Below are positions 28,528 through 37,351 of a DNA stretch of 64,000 nucleotides, piece after piece (positions within the stretch are counted from its first letter, which is position 1; each line of letters opens with the position of its first letter). Below the pieces are notes generated by a model. That model was not told where the DNA came from. It was given only the letters and a program-made list of their open reading frames with translations, and did not search any database. Position numbers and translations under genes: made by a program. This DNA is from an uncultured Bacilli bacterium. Its GTDB lineage: Bacteria > Bacillota_I > Bacilli_A > RF39 > UBA660. The stretch spans positions 1-64,000 of the forward strand of contig CANRCC010000002.1 in NCBI GenBank assembly GCA_947629025.1. The letters run 5' to 3'.

Positions 28528-28942
28528 CTAGAACACCTACTTTCATTGTTCCTCTTACTACTTTTTTATTTTCTTTGTTTAATATATCAAATTTTATTGT
28601 AAATTGTTTAAATAAATCATTTTTTTCTACAACTTCACCTCTAATAGTTAAAGGACTATCAGAGATAAAGACAGGTTTTTTATATAATATATCTACCTCA
28701 TGAATCAAACTATACTTTCCAGGAAGATATACACCTGCTAATGTAGATAAAAAGGATGACGTTAACATTCCATACACTACCTTTTCTTTAAAACCTTTAG
28801 ATTTAGCATAAGCTAAATCAATATGTAATGGATTTATATCACCTGTAATTTTACAAAAATCATCTACCATATTTTCAGTTAAATTAACATTAAATTGTTC
28901 AATCATCCCAATTTTAATATCTTCATATTTGTAATTATTCAT
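28520..28942 (-). CDS. MaoC-like (hot-dog) dehydratase
   Basis: The 140-residue protein has the hot-dog fold pattern with DFCKITGDINPLHID...A, the Asp/His dyad of (R)-specific enoyl hydratases, followed by VVYGMLTSSFLSTLAG. Related enzymes hydrate or dehydrate acyl thioesters. Cotranscribed with ACP, SDR and FkbH-like genes. ATG at 28942 sits 8 bases after AGGTGAT; the TTG at 28951 is less likely. Confidence 0.87.
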   Translation of the reverse strand: MNNYKYEDIKIGMIEQFNVNLTENMVDDFCKITGDINPLHIDLAYAKSKGFKEKVVYGMLTSSFLSTLAGVYLPGKYSLIHEVDILYKKPVFISDSPLTIRGEVVEKNDLFKQFTIKFDILNKENKKVVRGTMKVGVLDE

Positions 28943-28980
28943 ATTGACCAATCACCTACATATAATAATATTTAACAAAG

Positions 28981-29220
28981 TTAAATTCTTGATTTAATTA
29001 TATCAACCATTTCACCAACATTTTTCATTGTAGTAACCTCATTCATATTAAATTTCATACCAAACTCTTGTTCAACAGCTACCACTAAATTGATATGTTC
29101 TAGACTATCCCAATCTTCTATATCATCTGATGTTGTGTTTTCATTAACAGTTATACTCTCATCATCAAACACATCTCTAAATACATTATTTAATCTTTCA
29201 TATATTTCTTTATTTTCCAT
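28981..29220 (-). CDS. Acyl carrier protein
   Basis: This 79-residue acidic helical protein has the phosphopantetheine site DWDSLEHINLVVAVE (Ser39). It differs from housekeeping AcpP (usually DSLD) and overlaps the FkbH-like gene by one base, so it is a dedicated carrier for this pathway. A 4'-phosphopantetheinyl transferase gene is divergently placed at 31085. Confidence 0.93.
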   Translation of the reverse strand: MENKEIYERLNNVFRDVFDDESITVNENTTSDDIEDWDSLEHINLVVAVEQEFGMKFNMNEVTTMKNVGEMVDIIKSRI

Positions 29221-31001
29221 TATTCACTCACCTCTATAACATTATTTTTATTTATATATTCTTTTGATATATCTAATTTATATATTTTATTTCCTTTTTC
29301 ATCACAAGAAATTTCTTCAAATCCCTGTAAATCATAGAAATCACTAACCATTTTATTTTTCATTGTTGGATAATAATATCCATATATTTCTTTTATATTC
29401 TTTTCTTTAGCTTTTTTGACTAACATATCCATCATTGCAAATTCCATATTTCTTTTTAAGACTCTGCAACTCATAATCCATAAATCTATGTGCAATTCAT
29501 TTTTGTTTTTTATATTTCCTATTACTACAGTGATGACACCATTATCACCAAAAATATCTTCTAATTTACCATATAATTTTATATAATTATCATCTTTACT
29601 TACTTTTTCTATATCCGCTAATGAATATCTTTTTGTTGTAAGATTAAATTGATTACTTTTATTAGTTAACTGAGAAATTCTCTCTAAATAAATTGGTTTA
29701 AAGTTAGTTATTTCAGCTTTCATATTTAGTGACTTTAGATAATCATCATAATCATCAAATGTTGCCATCATTTGACTTCTCTTAGCATTATCTTTATACA
29801 TTTCACTTTTCTTTAAATCTTCTTTTGATAAATTAGTAACTTCAAAATATCCATTTCTATCAATTATTCTTATATAATTTTCTGGAACATCTATTTCTGG
29901 AACTGCAATTCCATCAATATAACTTTCAACGATTTTACGTTCAGCAGGATTATCATCTATAAAAACGAAACTATCTGCTCCCAAATTTAATTCTTCTGAT
30001 ATATCTTTCATATTCATATTTTTTGGATTCCAATTAGCTTTAATTATAATAAAATCGTCAGGTTTTAAAGCCCCACCCGGATGATTTAAACCAGCAATTG
30101 CATTTTCATAATCATTTTTAGAATTAACATTTAATATAATTCCTAGACTTTTTTGCTCCTTTAAATAATTTTGAAATTCATAATAAACTTGTCCACTAGG
30201 TACTTCTGGTCCTATTGATAAATTTTCTACACCATCATCACCAACTATTCCACCCCATAATGTGTTATCTAAATCTAAAACAATTGCTTTTTTATTTTTA
30301 CCATAAATAGACTTAATTATCTTCGCTATATTAAATGATAAATATGGTATAGCTGGAACTTCCATAGCATATTTATACATATGCCAGTAAAATCCACTTT
30401 CCCATTTATCTAATCCATAACAAGCAGAAACATAATTAATATCATTTATAAAGAAATTATTTGTCTTATTTTGATAATCATAAAACATCTGGTTAAGTCT
30501 TGTTATATAATTTATTTTTCCATGAATATCAGAAGCATCACGATTTCCAAATAATCTATACGCTGGATACTCAAAATTGTTTTGAATTATTGTTGCATTA
30601 TATTTTTTAAATAAACTTTCCCATATTTTTTCAAATTTCAAATATTCATTATCTAATAATTTTGATATATCTTCATCACTATCATAAATAGTAGGATAAT
30701 TTATTATATTTCTATTAGTCGTATGAATATATATAATATCTGGATTAAATTCATCTAATTCTTTGTTGTCAAATACAGCATCTTCATAAAATTTGTTATA
30801 TTCAGATTCATAGAATGTTGGCTTTATTCCGTAATTTAATAAAAATATTTCTAACATATTTTTAATTTCACTAGTTGTAGAACCACCTAATATTGCTATC
30901 TTTTTTTCTAACAAATTTTCTTTATTAAGTAATTCTCGTTTTATCTTCTTTTTATTTTTAATCAAATACTCAACATTAAAAGGATATTCTAACTCTTTCA
31001 T
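29220..31001 (-). CDS. FkbH-like HAD-IIIC family protein
   Basis: The 593-residue protein has an N-terminal SGNH-like region with a GGSTTSEI loop, a central HAD domain (about residues 240-400; AIVLDLDNTLWGGIVGDDG and FIDDNPAERK) and a C-terminal GNAT-like domain (KSNQFNLTTKRYS). FkbH proteins load glycerate from 1,3-bisphosphoglycerate onto an ACP and dephosphorylate it, giving glyceryl-ACP. The adjacent ACP fits this. First gene of a four-gene operon behind a near-perfect promoter. The final product is not known. Confidence 0.9.
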   Translation of the reverse strand: MKELEYPFNVEYLIKNKKKIKRELLNKENLLEKKIAILGGSTTSEIKNMLEIFLLNYGIKPTFYESEYNKFYEDAVFDNKELDEFNPDIIYIHTTNRNIINYPTIYDSDEDISKLLDNEYLKFEKIWESLFKKYNATIIQNNFEYPAYRLFGNRDASDIHGKINYITRLNQMFYDYQNKTNNFFINDINYVSACYGLDKWESGFYWHMYKYAMEVPAIPYLSFNIAKIIKSIYGKNKKAIVLDLDNTLWGGIVGDDGVENLSIGPEVPSGQVYYEFQNYLKEQKSLGIILNVNSKNDYENAIAGLNHPGGALKPDDFIIIKANWNPKNMNMKDISEELNLGADSFVFIDDNPAERKIVESYIDGIAVPEIDVPENYIRIIDRNGYFEVTNLSKEDLKKSEMYKDNAKRSQMMATFDDYDDYLKSLNMKAEITNFKPIYLERISQLTNKSNQFNLTTKRYSLADIEKVSKDDNYIKLYGKLEDIFGDNGVITVVIGNIKNKNELHIDLWIMSCRVLKRNMEFAMMDMLVKKAKEKNIKEIYGYYYPTMKNKMVSDFYDLQGFEEISCDEKGNKIYKLDISKEYINKNNVIEVSE

Positions 31002-31021
31002 ACTTTATCTCCTTCAATAAA

Positions 31022-31050
31022 ATTATATCATTTATTTGTTTTTATTTCAA
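31022..31050 (-). promoter_or_regulatory. Promoter of the FkbH-ACP-MaoC-SDR operon
   Basis: TTGAAA (31045-31050), 17-bp spacer, TATAAT (31022-31027) with TGA just before it (extended -10). GAAGGAG follows before the ATG at 31001. Confidence 0.75.
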
Positions 31051-31084
31051 TAAAATTATTGTATAATAAATCTAGGTGAAAAAA

Positions 31085-31408
31085 ATGAATATTGGAATAG
31101 ATATAGTTGAAAATAAAAGACTCAAAAATAAGAAAAAAGAATTTATTGATTACGTTTTAACAAAAAAGGAACAAGATGAATTTAATAAAAAAGGATATTT
31201 ATATCTTTGTGGTAGATTTGCAGTTAAAGAAGCAATTATGAAAGCACTACCAAACACAAAAGAATATAATTTTTTAGATTTTGAAATATTGACAAAGGAT
31301 GATGGTAGTCCATACGTTGTAAAAAACGATAATATTAAAATTTCAATATCACATGAAAAAAACTATACAGTAGCTACTGCACTATTATTATCAAAAAAAC
31401 AGAAGTAA
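31085..31408 (+). CDS. acpS: Holo-[acyl carrier protein] synthase
   Basis: AcpS transfers phosphopantetheine from CoA to ACP serine. The 107-residue protein starts MNIGIDIVENKRL, where the Asp binds Mg2+, and has RFAVKEAIMKAL (the WxxKEA-like signature) and ISISHEKNYTVATAL. The ATG at 31085 is preceded by CTAGGTG; a GTG at 31076 is part of that site. It is divergent from the FkbH operon, so activation enzyme and carrier are controlled from the same 74-bp gap. Confidence 0.93.
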   Translation: MNIGIDIVENKRLKNKKKEFIDYVLTKKEQDEFNKKGYLYLCGRFAVKEAIMKALPNTKEYNFLDFEILTKDDGSPYVVKNDNIKISISHEKNYTVATALLLSKKQK

Positions 31409-31411
31409 AAT

Positions 31412-31965
31412 TTATACTTTATTATTAATATAAAATTTAGTAGCTTCTTCGTTATGTATAACCTTGGCTGGATTTCCTATTACTATAGAGTTATTTTCAA
31501 CATCAAAATTAACATACGAATTTGGGGCTATTAGTACATTATTCCCAATTTTTATGTTTCCAACAATAACTGCATTTGTACCTATCCAAACTTCATTTCC
31601 TATTTTTGGAGTACCAGCTTTTTTTCCTCTACTCTCCTGTCCTATCGTTACACCGGTTGCAATATTACAATTTTTTCCTATAGAAACATTTTCATTTATA
31701 ATTATTCTTCCAAAATGTCCTATGTAAAAACCTTCACCAATTTTTGTATTAATTCCAATTTGAAAATGATATTTATGTGAAAAAAATCGTAATTTAATTT
31801 TATATAAGATAATAAATATCTTTTTATTATTTTTAATATAGTATTGTAATTTTCTAAAATTTATAAAATATCTAACTTGGGGATAAAATATATTTTTAGA
31901 GATTACCCCCCCCTACAATATCTAAATAAATCTTTTTTTATTATTTTTTTTAATTCATTTTTCAT
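31412..31965 (-). pseudogene. Hexapeptide-repeat acetyltransferase with a frameshift at a G8 tract (possibly phase-variable)
   Basis: Translation from ATG 31965 (GGAG site) runs MKNELKKIIKKDLFRYCRGG and stops at the tract. One base more (or two fewer) in the G8 run restores an open frame of about 184 residues ending at 31412. That frame encodes left-handed beta-helix repeats (INTKIGEGFYIGHFGRIII; NCNIATGVTIGQ; GNEVWIGTNAVIVGNIKIG) and the end IVIGNPAKVI, typical of serine/sugar O-acetyltransferases in capsule loci. It is the last gene of the glycosyltransferase operon. The intact downstream frame argues for switching or a recent change rather than old decay; a sequencing error is possible. 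Confidence 0.8.
31906..31913 (-). repeat. Homopolymeric G8 tract within the acetyltransferase gene
   Basis: Eight consecutive Cs on the plus strand (Gs in the gene) in a genome of about one quarter G+C. It lies about 53 bases after the start codon, exactly where the reading frame breaks. Confidence 0.9.
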
Positions 31966-31995
31966 TTTTTACTCCTTTTTTTATAATTCAATAAT

Positions 31996-33549
31996 TTATA
32001 TTTTAGTTTTTTTCTTTTTCATCATTGTTTTAAATTTACATATAATATTTTTTAACATATCCAAATAATAATTAAATTCTTCTTTATTATGAAAAATTAA
32101 TACTACAATAATATTTGGAATTATTAATGTTAATAATACATTAAATAAAATTTGAACTAAATCGTTTCTAAATACTATATTAATACTAGTAATATATGTT
32201 ATAAAACAAGCAATTACTGTAGTAAATAAATATATATATATATCTTTAAAATATTGAATATATTTTTTGTCAAATATTTTCTTATATACTATTTTAGGAT
32301 AAGTATATATGTGTGTTATTAGATATGTCATGATTGTACCCATAAAAACACCTGCAAGACCAAATAATTTTAAAAATATAATTGAAAATGATATATTTAC
32401 AACTGATTCAATAATTGGAACTATTCTATCTTCATAAAATATTCCTGCTGCCTCTTTAAAACTACTTATACATAATTTTGTTATATAAACATAATTATTG
32501 ATTGTTAACGCTAATAATACATATTTTGATAAAATATATTGTTCTCCTACCCAAACTTTAATAAAACTTTCCATAACAACAAATATTCCTACTGAGGATA
32601 TCATTGCTAACCAAAAATTCAAAAACTGCATTTTTTTATATATATCATATACTTTGTCTTTGGACGAAGTTACTATCAAATTACCAACACTTGACTTGAA
32701 TGAAGCAAAAATTTGACCGATTAATGTATTTAATGAATTAATTATCATAAAATAATTTGAATATAAACCAACGTAATTAACTCCTAAAAAAGTAGATATT
32801 ATTAAATTATCAGTCCCTGCAACTAAAAATACTCCTATTTTATGAATGAACAAACCTTTAACTTTTTTTATTATATTATTTACTAAATCTTTTTCTATTT
32901 TACAAACTTGTTTATCCATTAAATATGGATATTTCTTATTAGCAATAAATGTTAATATCAAATTTTCAAGTAATCTCATTAATATTTTAAAACTTAAATA
33001 AAGTAAGTAATTTTTTGAATTTAATAAAATAACTATTTGGATTGAATTTAAAAATACTAGATAAAAAATATGTACTATATCTATTATATAATTTTTTTGA
33101 TTTGCATATAAAATTGATCTCTTATATGTCAACAAATAAGAACAAACAATGTCTATCATAAATAACAAATAAATTATTATAATTATCTTATTAGATATTG
33201 TAGTTTTTCCAACTATTACTGTTAAGAAAGGTATAAGTATTAAACTAAGTAAAAAAATTATTATAGCAATTGCTCTATAGCATTTTTTATAGAATTGCAT
33301 TAATGACTTTATTTGTTCGTTGTCATTTTTTGCAACTGGTTTATACAAATTATATATTATGGCAGAACCAATACCAAGTTCAACTACAGAAAGCATTGAA
33401 AATATATTATTGAATAAACCATTTATTCCAAGATATTCAGTTCCTAAAGTTCGAACAAATATCGCTTGTGATATAAATCCCAAACCCATACTTAAAAAAT
33501 GAACTATCAAAGCGCTTATCATATTTTTAAATGCATTATTTTTTCTCAC
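31996..33549 (-). CDS. Polysaccharide flippase (Wzx/MATE-like, oligosaccharide flippase family)
   Basis: The 517-residue protein has twelve or more membrane helices. It starts with KNMISALIVHFLSMGLGFISQAIF and shows LGTEYLGINGLFNNIFSMLSVVELGIGSAI, the family signature of Wzx-like exporters that move lipid-linked repeat units across the membrane. A GTG start at 33549 follows GGAGAGATTAATA and overlaps the upstream gene by 14 bp. Basic C-terminus (KTMMKKKKTKI). Confidence 0.93.
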   Translation of the reverse strand: MRKNNAFKNMISALIVHFLSMGLGFISQAIFVRTLGTEYLGINGLFNNIFSMLSVVELGIGSAIIYNLYKPVAKNDNEQIKSLMQFYKKCYRAIAIIIFLLSLILIPFLTVIVGKTTISNKIIIIIYLLFMIDIVCSYLLTYKRSILYANQKNYIIDIVHIFYLVFLNSIQIVILLNSKNYLLYLSFKILMRLLENLILTFIANKKYPYLMDKQVCKIEKDLVNNIIKKVKGLFIHKIGVFLVAGTDNLIISTFLGVNYVGLYSNYFMIINSLNTLIGQIFASFKSSVGNLIVTSSKDKVYDIYKKMQFLNFWLAMISSVGIFVVMESFIKVWVGEQYILSKYVLLALTINNYVYITKLCISSFKEAAGIFYEDRIVPIIESVVNISFSIIFLKLFGLAGVFMGTIMTYLITHIYTYPKIVYKKIFDKKYIQYFKDIYIYLFTTVIACFITYITSINIVFRNDLVQILFNVLLTLIIPNIIVVLIFHNKEEFNYYLDMLKNIICKFKTMMKKKKTKI

Positions 33550-34441
33550 TATTAATCTCTCCTAAATTACATATAATAGATTTATCATATTCATAATCTT
33601 CTACATCCATTTTACTAGTTTTTTCTGCTTCATTAACATACTTACCATCTATAGGAATTTTTCTAGTTGCTTTTTGAAGATACCATTCATATTCAATATC
33701 TATATGACCTACATCTATTGCTTGATAACCAAGTTTTGCAAGATCTGCTGCCAAAACCGTTGCAGTTGGACCAATTGCCAATAGTATCAATTTATCTTTA
33801 TCAATTTTTTTAGCTTCTTGTAAAATTTTTGTATATATATCAAAAGCATTTATAGCGGGAACTAAAATTCTTTCTATATTTTTACAATTATCAAATAAAT
33901 CATTACCAACACCCATTCTTGTTAGTTGACCTTCAATTATAACAATATTTCTATCATTCCAAATTTCTTTAATTTTATCTAATCTTCCACGTGCATTTGT
34001 CTTATCTTTATATTCAATATACCATCTAGTAAAATTTGTATCACCATATTCATAATTACTATCTATTAATTTTTTTATTTTTTTGCCATACCATCTAACA
34101 AAATTTTTCCAAAATCGTTTTGAACTTTTTGTATATTCACTAACATTATTAAGACCTCTTGGTATACAAATAAGTAAATTATCATTTCTATTTTTTAGTG
34201 TCTTTAACAATTTTTCAGATAATTCTGTACTATTTTTTTGAAAAGAGTGTTGTTCTATATTTAATATCCATTTAAATTCACCATCACCAAACCTTGAAAC
34301 AGATTTCTTTTCGCTTATTATTTTATCTATTGTATCATTTTCAGATAAAATATTAAATTTATTTTTTTTTGTAAAATTATAATAAAAATAATTATTATAA
34401 ATATCTTTTATAAATTGTGGAATTTTATTCTTTATATTCAT
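33536..34441 (-). CDS. GT-D fold glycosyltransferase (DUF1792/SP_1767 type)
   Basis: The 301-residue protein has the GT-D signature: SVSRFGDGEFKWIL with the metal-binding DGE, PRGLNNVSEY, and a C-terminal half with NIVIIEGQLTRMGVGNDLFDN and LLAIGPTATVLAADLAKLGYQAIDVGHIDIEYEW. Streptococcal relatives add sugars to serine-rich adhesins or polysaccharides. It overlaps the GT2 gene upstream by 4 bp (ATGA). Confidence 0.88.
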   Translation of the reverse strand: MNIKNKIPQFIKDIYNNYFYYNFTKKNKFNILSENDTIDKIISEKKSVSRFGDGEFKWILNIEQHSFQKNSTELSEKLLKTLKNRNDNLLICIPRGLNNVSEYTKSSKRFWKNFVRWYGKKIKKLIDSNYEYGDTNFTRWYIEYKDKTNARGRLDKIKEIWNDRNIVIIEGQLTRMGVGNDLFDNCKNIERILVPAINAFDIYTKILQEAKKIDKDKLILLAIGPTATVLAADLAKLGYQAIDVGHIDIEYEWYLQKATRKIPIDGKYVNEAEKTSKMDVEDYEYDKSIICNLGEINSEKK

Positions 34442-35331
34442 AGTTCATTTCTCCCATTTAACCATTTAAAGTAAATTTTAGTAAATAAAAGTTTAAGAAA
34501 AGAAAGATATGATATTTTTGAAAATGGTTTTCTAATTAAAATATTTTTATACTCTATATATGCTTTTTTCTTCATATTATTTATTAAATACAAAGATATC
34601 AATTGTTTACTAAAATTACATTCAACATCATCAATTTGTTTTTTTGAATCTAGTCTATCATAATTATTTCTACACCAATCGCGATAAACTAATATACCTC
34701 TAATATTGCTTAACTTTGTTCCACTAATCCCACTTTCACTATTGTGCGAATTAAATATTACAAGTTTTTCTGGAACTTTAATTACATTGTACCCTTGAAG
34801 AAGAATTTTTAAGACAACTATTGAATCTTGCTTTGATGGTGAATCTTCAAAATAGTTTATTTCTTCAAAAACTTTTTTTGGAACTAACCAAAATGATGTT
34901 GGTGCAATACAACCAAGCATTTGTTGATATATTAAATTTTGATTATAATCAACACTTTTCTCATTGCAAAATACAAGTCCAATATTTTCCTTTTCATGTT
35001 GTTTATACAACTTATATTGTTTTTCTATTTTATCATTTGTATATTCATCATCGTCATCCAAAAATGCAATAAATTTTCCCTTTGCTCTTTTTATTCCTTC
35101 ATTTCTAGCAAGTGCACCACCAAGATTTTTTTTATTTTTTATATAAATAATATTATTGTATTTTTTTACTATACTTTCTGTTTTTCTTCTCTCATCAACA
35201 TTATCAGCATTATCATCTACAACTATTATTTCAATATTCTTATATGTTTGATTTATAATACTTTTAATAGCATTTTCTATAAGATTTGATCTCTTATACG
35301 TTGTTATAATAATTGTAATTAAATCATTCAA
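34438..35331 (-). CDS. Family 2 glycosyltransferase
   Basis: The 297-residue GT-A fold protein has ITIIITTYKRSNLIENAIKSI, IEIIVVDDNADN, the ALARNEGIKRAKGKFIAFLDDDDEY segment with the DxD metal site, and an acceptor-binding C-terminal half. It lacks membrane helices and acts at the inner face of the membrane on the lipid-linked repeat unit. The donor sugar is unknown. Confidence 0.9.
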   Translation of the reverse strand: MNDLITIIITTYKRSNLIENAIKSIINQTYKNIEIIVVDDNADNVDERRKTESIVKKYNNIIYIKNKKNLGGALARNEGIKRAKGKFIAFLDDDDEYTNDKIEKQYKLYKQHEKENIGLVFCNEKSVDYNQNLIYQQMLGCIAPTSFWLVPKKVFEEINYFEDSPSKQDSIVVLKILLQGYNVIKVPEKLVIFNSHNSESGISGTKLSNIRGILVYRDWCRNNYDRLDSKKQIDDVECNFSKQLISLYLINNMKKKAYIEYKNILIRKPFSKISYLSFLKLLFTKIYFKWLNGRNEL

Positions 35332-35362
35332 ATTTCATCCCACCTTATTTTTTTCATTATAA

Positions 35363-36250
35363 TTATTTAAATATATTAAAGAAAAACTTTGGTATTTTCA
35401 TTATATAAAATATAAGTGCGATTGGTGATAAAATAATATATAAAATCTTATTTTTATAACACTTAAACTTATTATGTATGTGCATTTTATTGCACCAAAT
35501 TATATATAATATTGTCCATCCAACTTTCTTTTTAATATTTATTGCAGTTTCTGAAGCAGATTTTAGTGATAATGAATATCCAATTGGATTATTTAATTTA
35601 AGAGTATTTGAATTATTACTATAACCATTTTTCTGATACTCACAGTAATAAAGTTTTTCCTTAATTAATAAAAATTTATATTTTTGGTCTATTTTATCAA
35701 AAACAACATTTTCATAAATAAATTTTTCATTTAGAATTTCTGGAAAAAGGTATTCCTTTAAAATTTTTGTTTTATATAATCTTAATGTATCACCTTTGAA
35801 ATTGTATTTTTGATATAATTCAATTCCACTACAATATTTAATGTTAGGTAAATTATTCCCTATAACCCTAGAAGTCTTCATATCAAATTTATTTCCTATA
35901 ATTCCACATACAGTGTCTAAATTATCGATTTGTTTAATATATTTTTCTAAAGTAGATATAGTCTCATTTGATAAACAATCATCAGAATCTAGTATAAAAA
36001 AATAATCAGTTGTACATAACTTTACTGCTGCATTATAAGCACGATGTTTTCCTCCATTTTGTTGATAATGATAAATGATTTCAAATGGCGATATATCCTT
36101 AATTTTATTAATCCATTTTTTTGTTGTATCTGTTGATCCATCATCTACAACAAGCCACTTGAATTTTTTATTTGTTTGATTGCACAATGACTCATAAAGT
36201 CTTTTCAATAATTTTTCTCTATTATATGTCGGGGTAAAAATTGTTATCAT
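35363..36250 (-). CDS. Family 2 glycosyltransferase
   Basis: The 295-residue protein begins MITIFTPTYNREKLLKRLYESL and has WLVVDDGSTDTT, GGKHRAYNAAVKLCTTDYFFILDSDDCLS (DxD) and a hydrophobic C-terminal segment (KILYIILSPIALIFYIMK) that may touch the membrane. An in-frame extension to 36322 exists, but AGGAGG before ATG 36250 and a 4-bp ATGA overlap with the polymerase gene fix the start. Confidence 0.9.
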   Translation of the reverse strand: MITIFTPTYNREKLLKRLYESLCNQTNKKFKWLVVDDGSTDTTKKWINKIKDISPFEIIYHYQQNGGKHRAYNAAVKLCTTDYFFILDSDDCLSNETISTLEKYIKQIDNLDTVCGIIGNKFDMKTSRVIGNNLPNIKYCSGIELYQKYNFKGDTLRLYKTKILKEYLFPEILNEKFIYENVVFDKIDQKYKFLLIKEKLYYCEYQKNGYSNNSNTLKLNNPIGYSLSLKSASETAINIKKKVGWTILYIIWCNKMHIHNKFKCYKNKILYIILSPIALIFYIMKIPKFFFNIFK

Positions 36251-37347
36251 GTTATTTTTTCCTCCTTTATATATCGACCCATTATCATAAATATATATAT
36301 ATATATTTGCGTTTCTGCCCATAAACCAATATTTTCAAAAAATCCAATTGTAAAAACTGCCATTAATCCATATACTATTTCTTTTCGATTTAACACTATA
36401 ATATTGTTTATTAAATATTTAAAATATAATATAAATGTTATAATACCAAAATTATAATAGATTCCCATAAACCAATTATGGCAATTATTAATTAATCCTA
36501 TATTAGTTGCATAATTTGTCCCTAAGCCAAACAAATAGCCAGATTTTGTAGTTTTAAATGCCTCTAAAATTGAATACCATAATTTTTCTCTTCCAGTATA
36601 TAATCTTTTTTCCATAAATGGTATTGTAAAATTAATGTTATTAATATACATATATACAATAATTAAAGGAACAAGTGCACCAATTATAGTCAATATATAC
36701 AATATACTTTTTCTATATCTAAAAATTAATTTGCTAATGATAGGAATATAACATAAAATTATATAAATTAGCATAGCTATCAATGCAGATCTACAATTAG
36801 TCATGTTTATACCATATATTGTTATAATAATTAAAATTACTGATAAAATTCTCTTCTTATTGTCTTTCAACCAACTATGAATTACTACAAAGTTTATAAA
36901 CAAAAATATTCCAACAGAATTTGGATTTACCTTAAACGTCATATCTAAATATTGATTCCAAACATCAAAAGATAGCCAAAAATTATATAGATATATAATT
37001 GTACAAATAAGATATATAAATTTTATATGTTGCTTATTTGGTATTAATGTAGTAAATATAAGTATTCCCATTATAAAATTAAGAGAATTAATTAAACTTC
37101 CTAAACCACCTTTTGCAAAAATAATTGACAAAAGTAATAATGATGATATGATAATTGAAAATGTAAAATTTTTAGAATTCAGTTTTAAATCTTTATAATT
37201 ATTAAAAAATAAAATTAAAAACACGATAAAACTTACCAATATATTTAATAATAAACTAGAAATTGTAGGAATAATTATTGAAAATAATAACAATAAAAAA
37301 TATAAATAAAACAAAACACTATTTATTTTTTCTTTTTTTAAACTCAT
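36247..37347 (-). CDS. O-antigen polymerase-like (Wzy) membrane protein
   Basis: The 366-residue protein has about ten membrane helices and a large periplasmic-type loop with FMEKRLYTGREKLWYSILEAFKTTKSGYLFGLGTNYA, followed by NCHNWFMGIYYNFGI, the pattern of Wzy/WaaL polymerases and ligases. Its position between glycosyltransferases and flippase suggests it polymerises repeat units. The C-terminal helix codes through an (AT)n run. Confidence 0.82.
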   Translation of the reverse strand: MSLKKEKINSVLFYLYFLLLLFSIIIPTISSLLLNILVSFIVFLILFFNNYKDLKLNSKNFTFSIIISSLLLLSIIFAKGGLGSLINSLNFIMGILIFTTLIPNKQHIKFIYLICTIIYLYNFWLSFDVWNQYLDMTFKVNPNSVGIFLFINFVVIHSWLKDNKKRILSVILIIITIYGINMTNCRSALIAMLIYIILCYIPIISKLIFRYRKSILYILTIIGALVPLIIVYMYINNINFTIPFMEKRLYTGREKLWYSILEAFKTTKSGYLFGLGTNYATNIGLINNCHNWFMGIYYNFGIITFILYFKYLINNIIVLNRKEIVYGLMAVFTIGFFENIGLWAETQIYIYIFMIMGRYIKEEKIT

Positions 37348-37351
37348 ATAA

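Noticed and set aside
31464-31727. Plus-strand open frame
   Set aside because: It is a shadow of the minus-strand hexapeptide acetyltransferase, whose repeats are clear.
36283-36306. (AT)n run near the end of the polymerase gene as a phase-variation tract
   Set aside because: The frame is intact, and such AT runs are expected in this composition.
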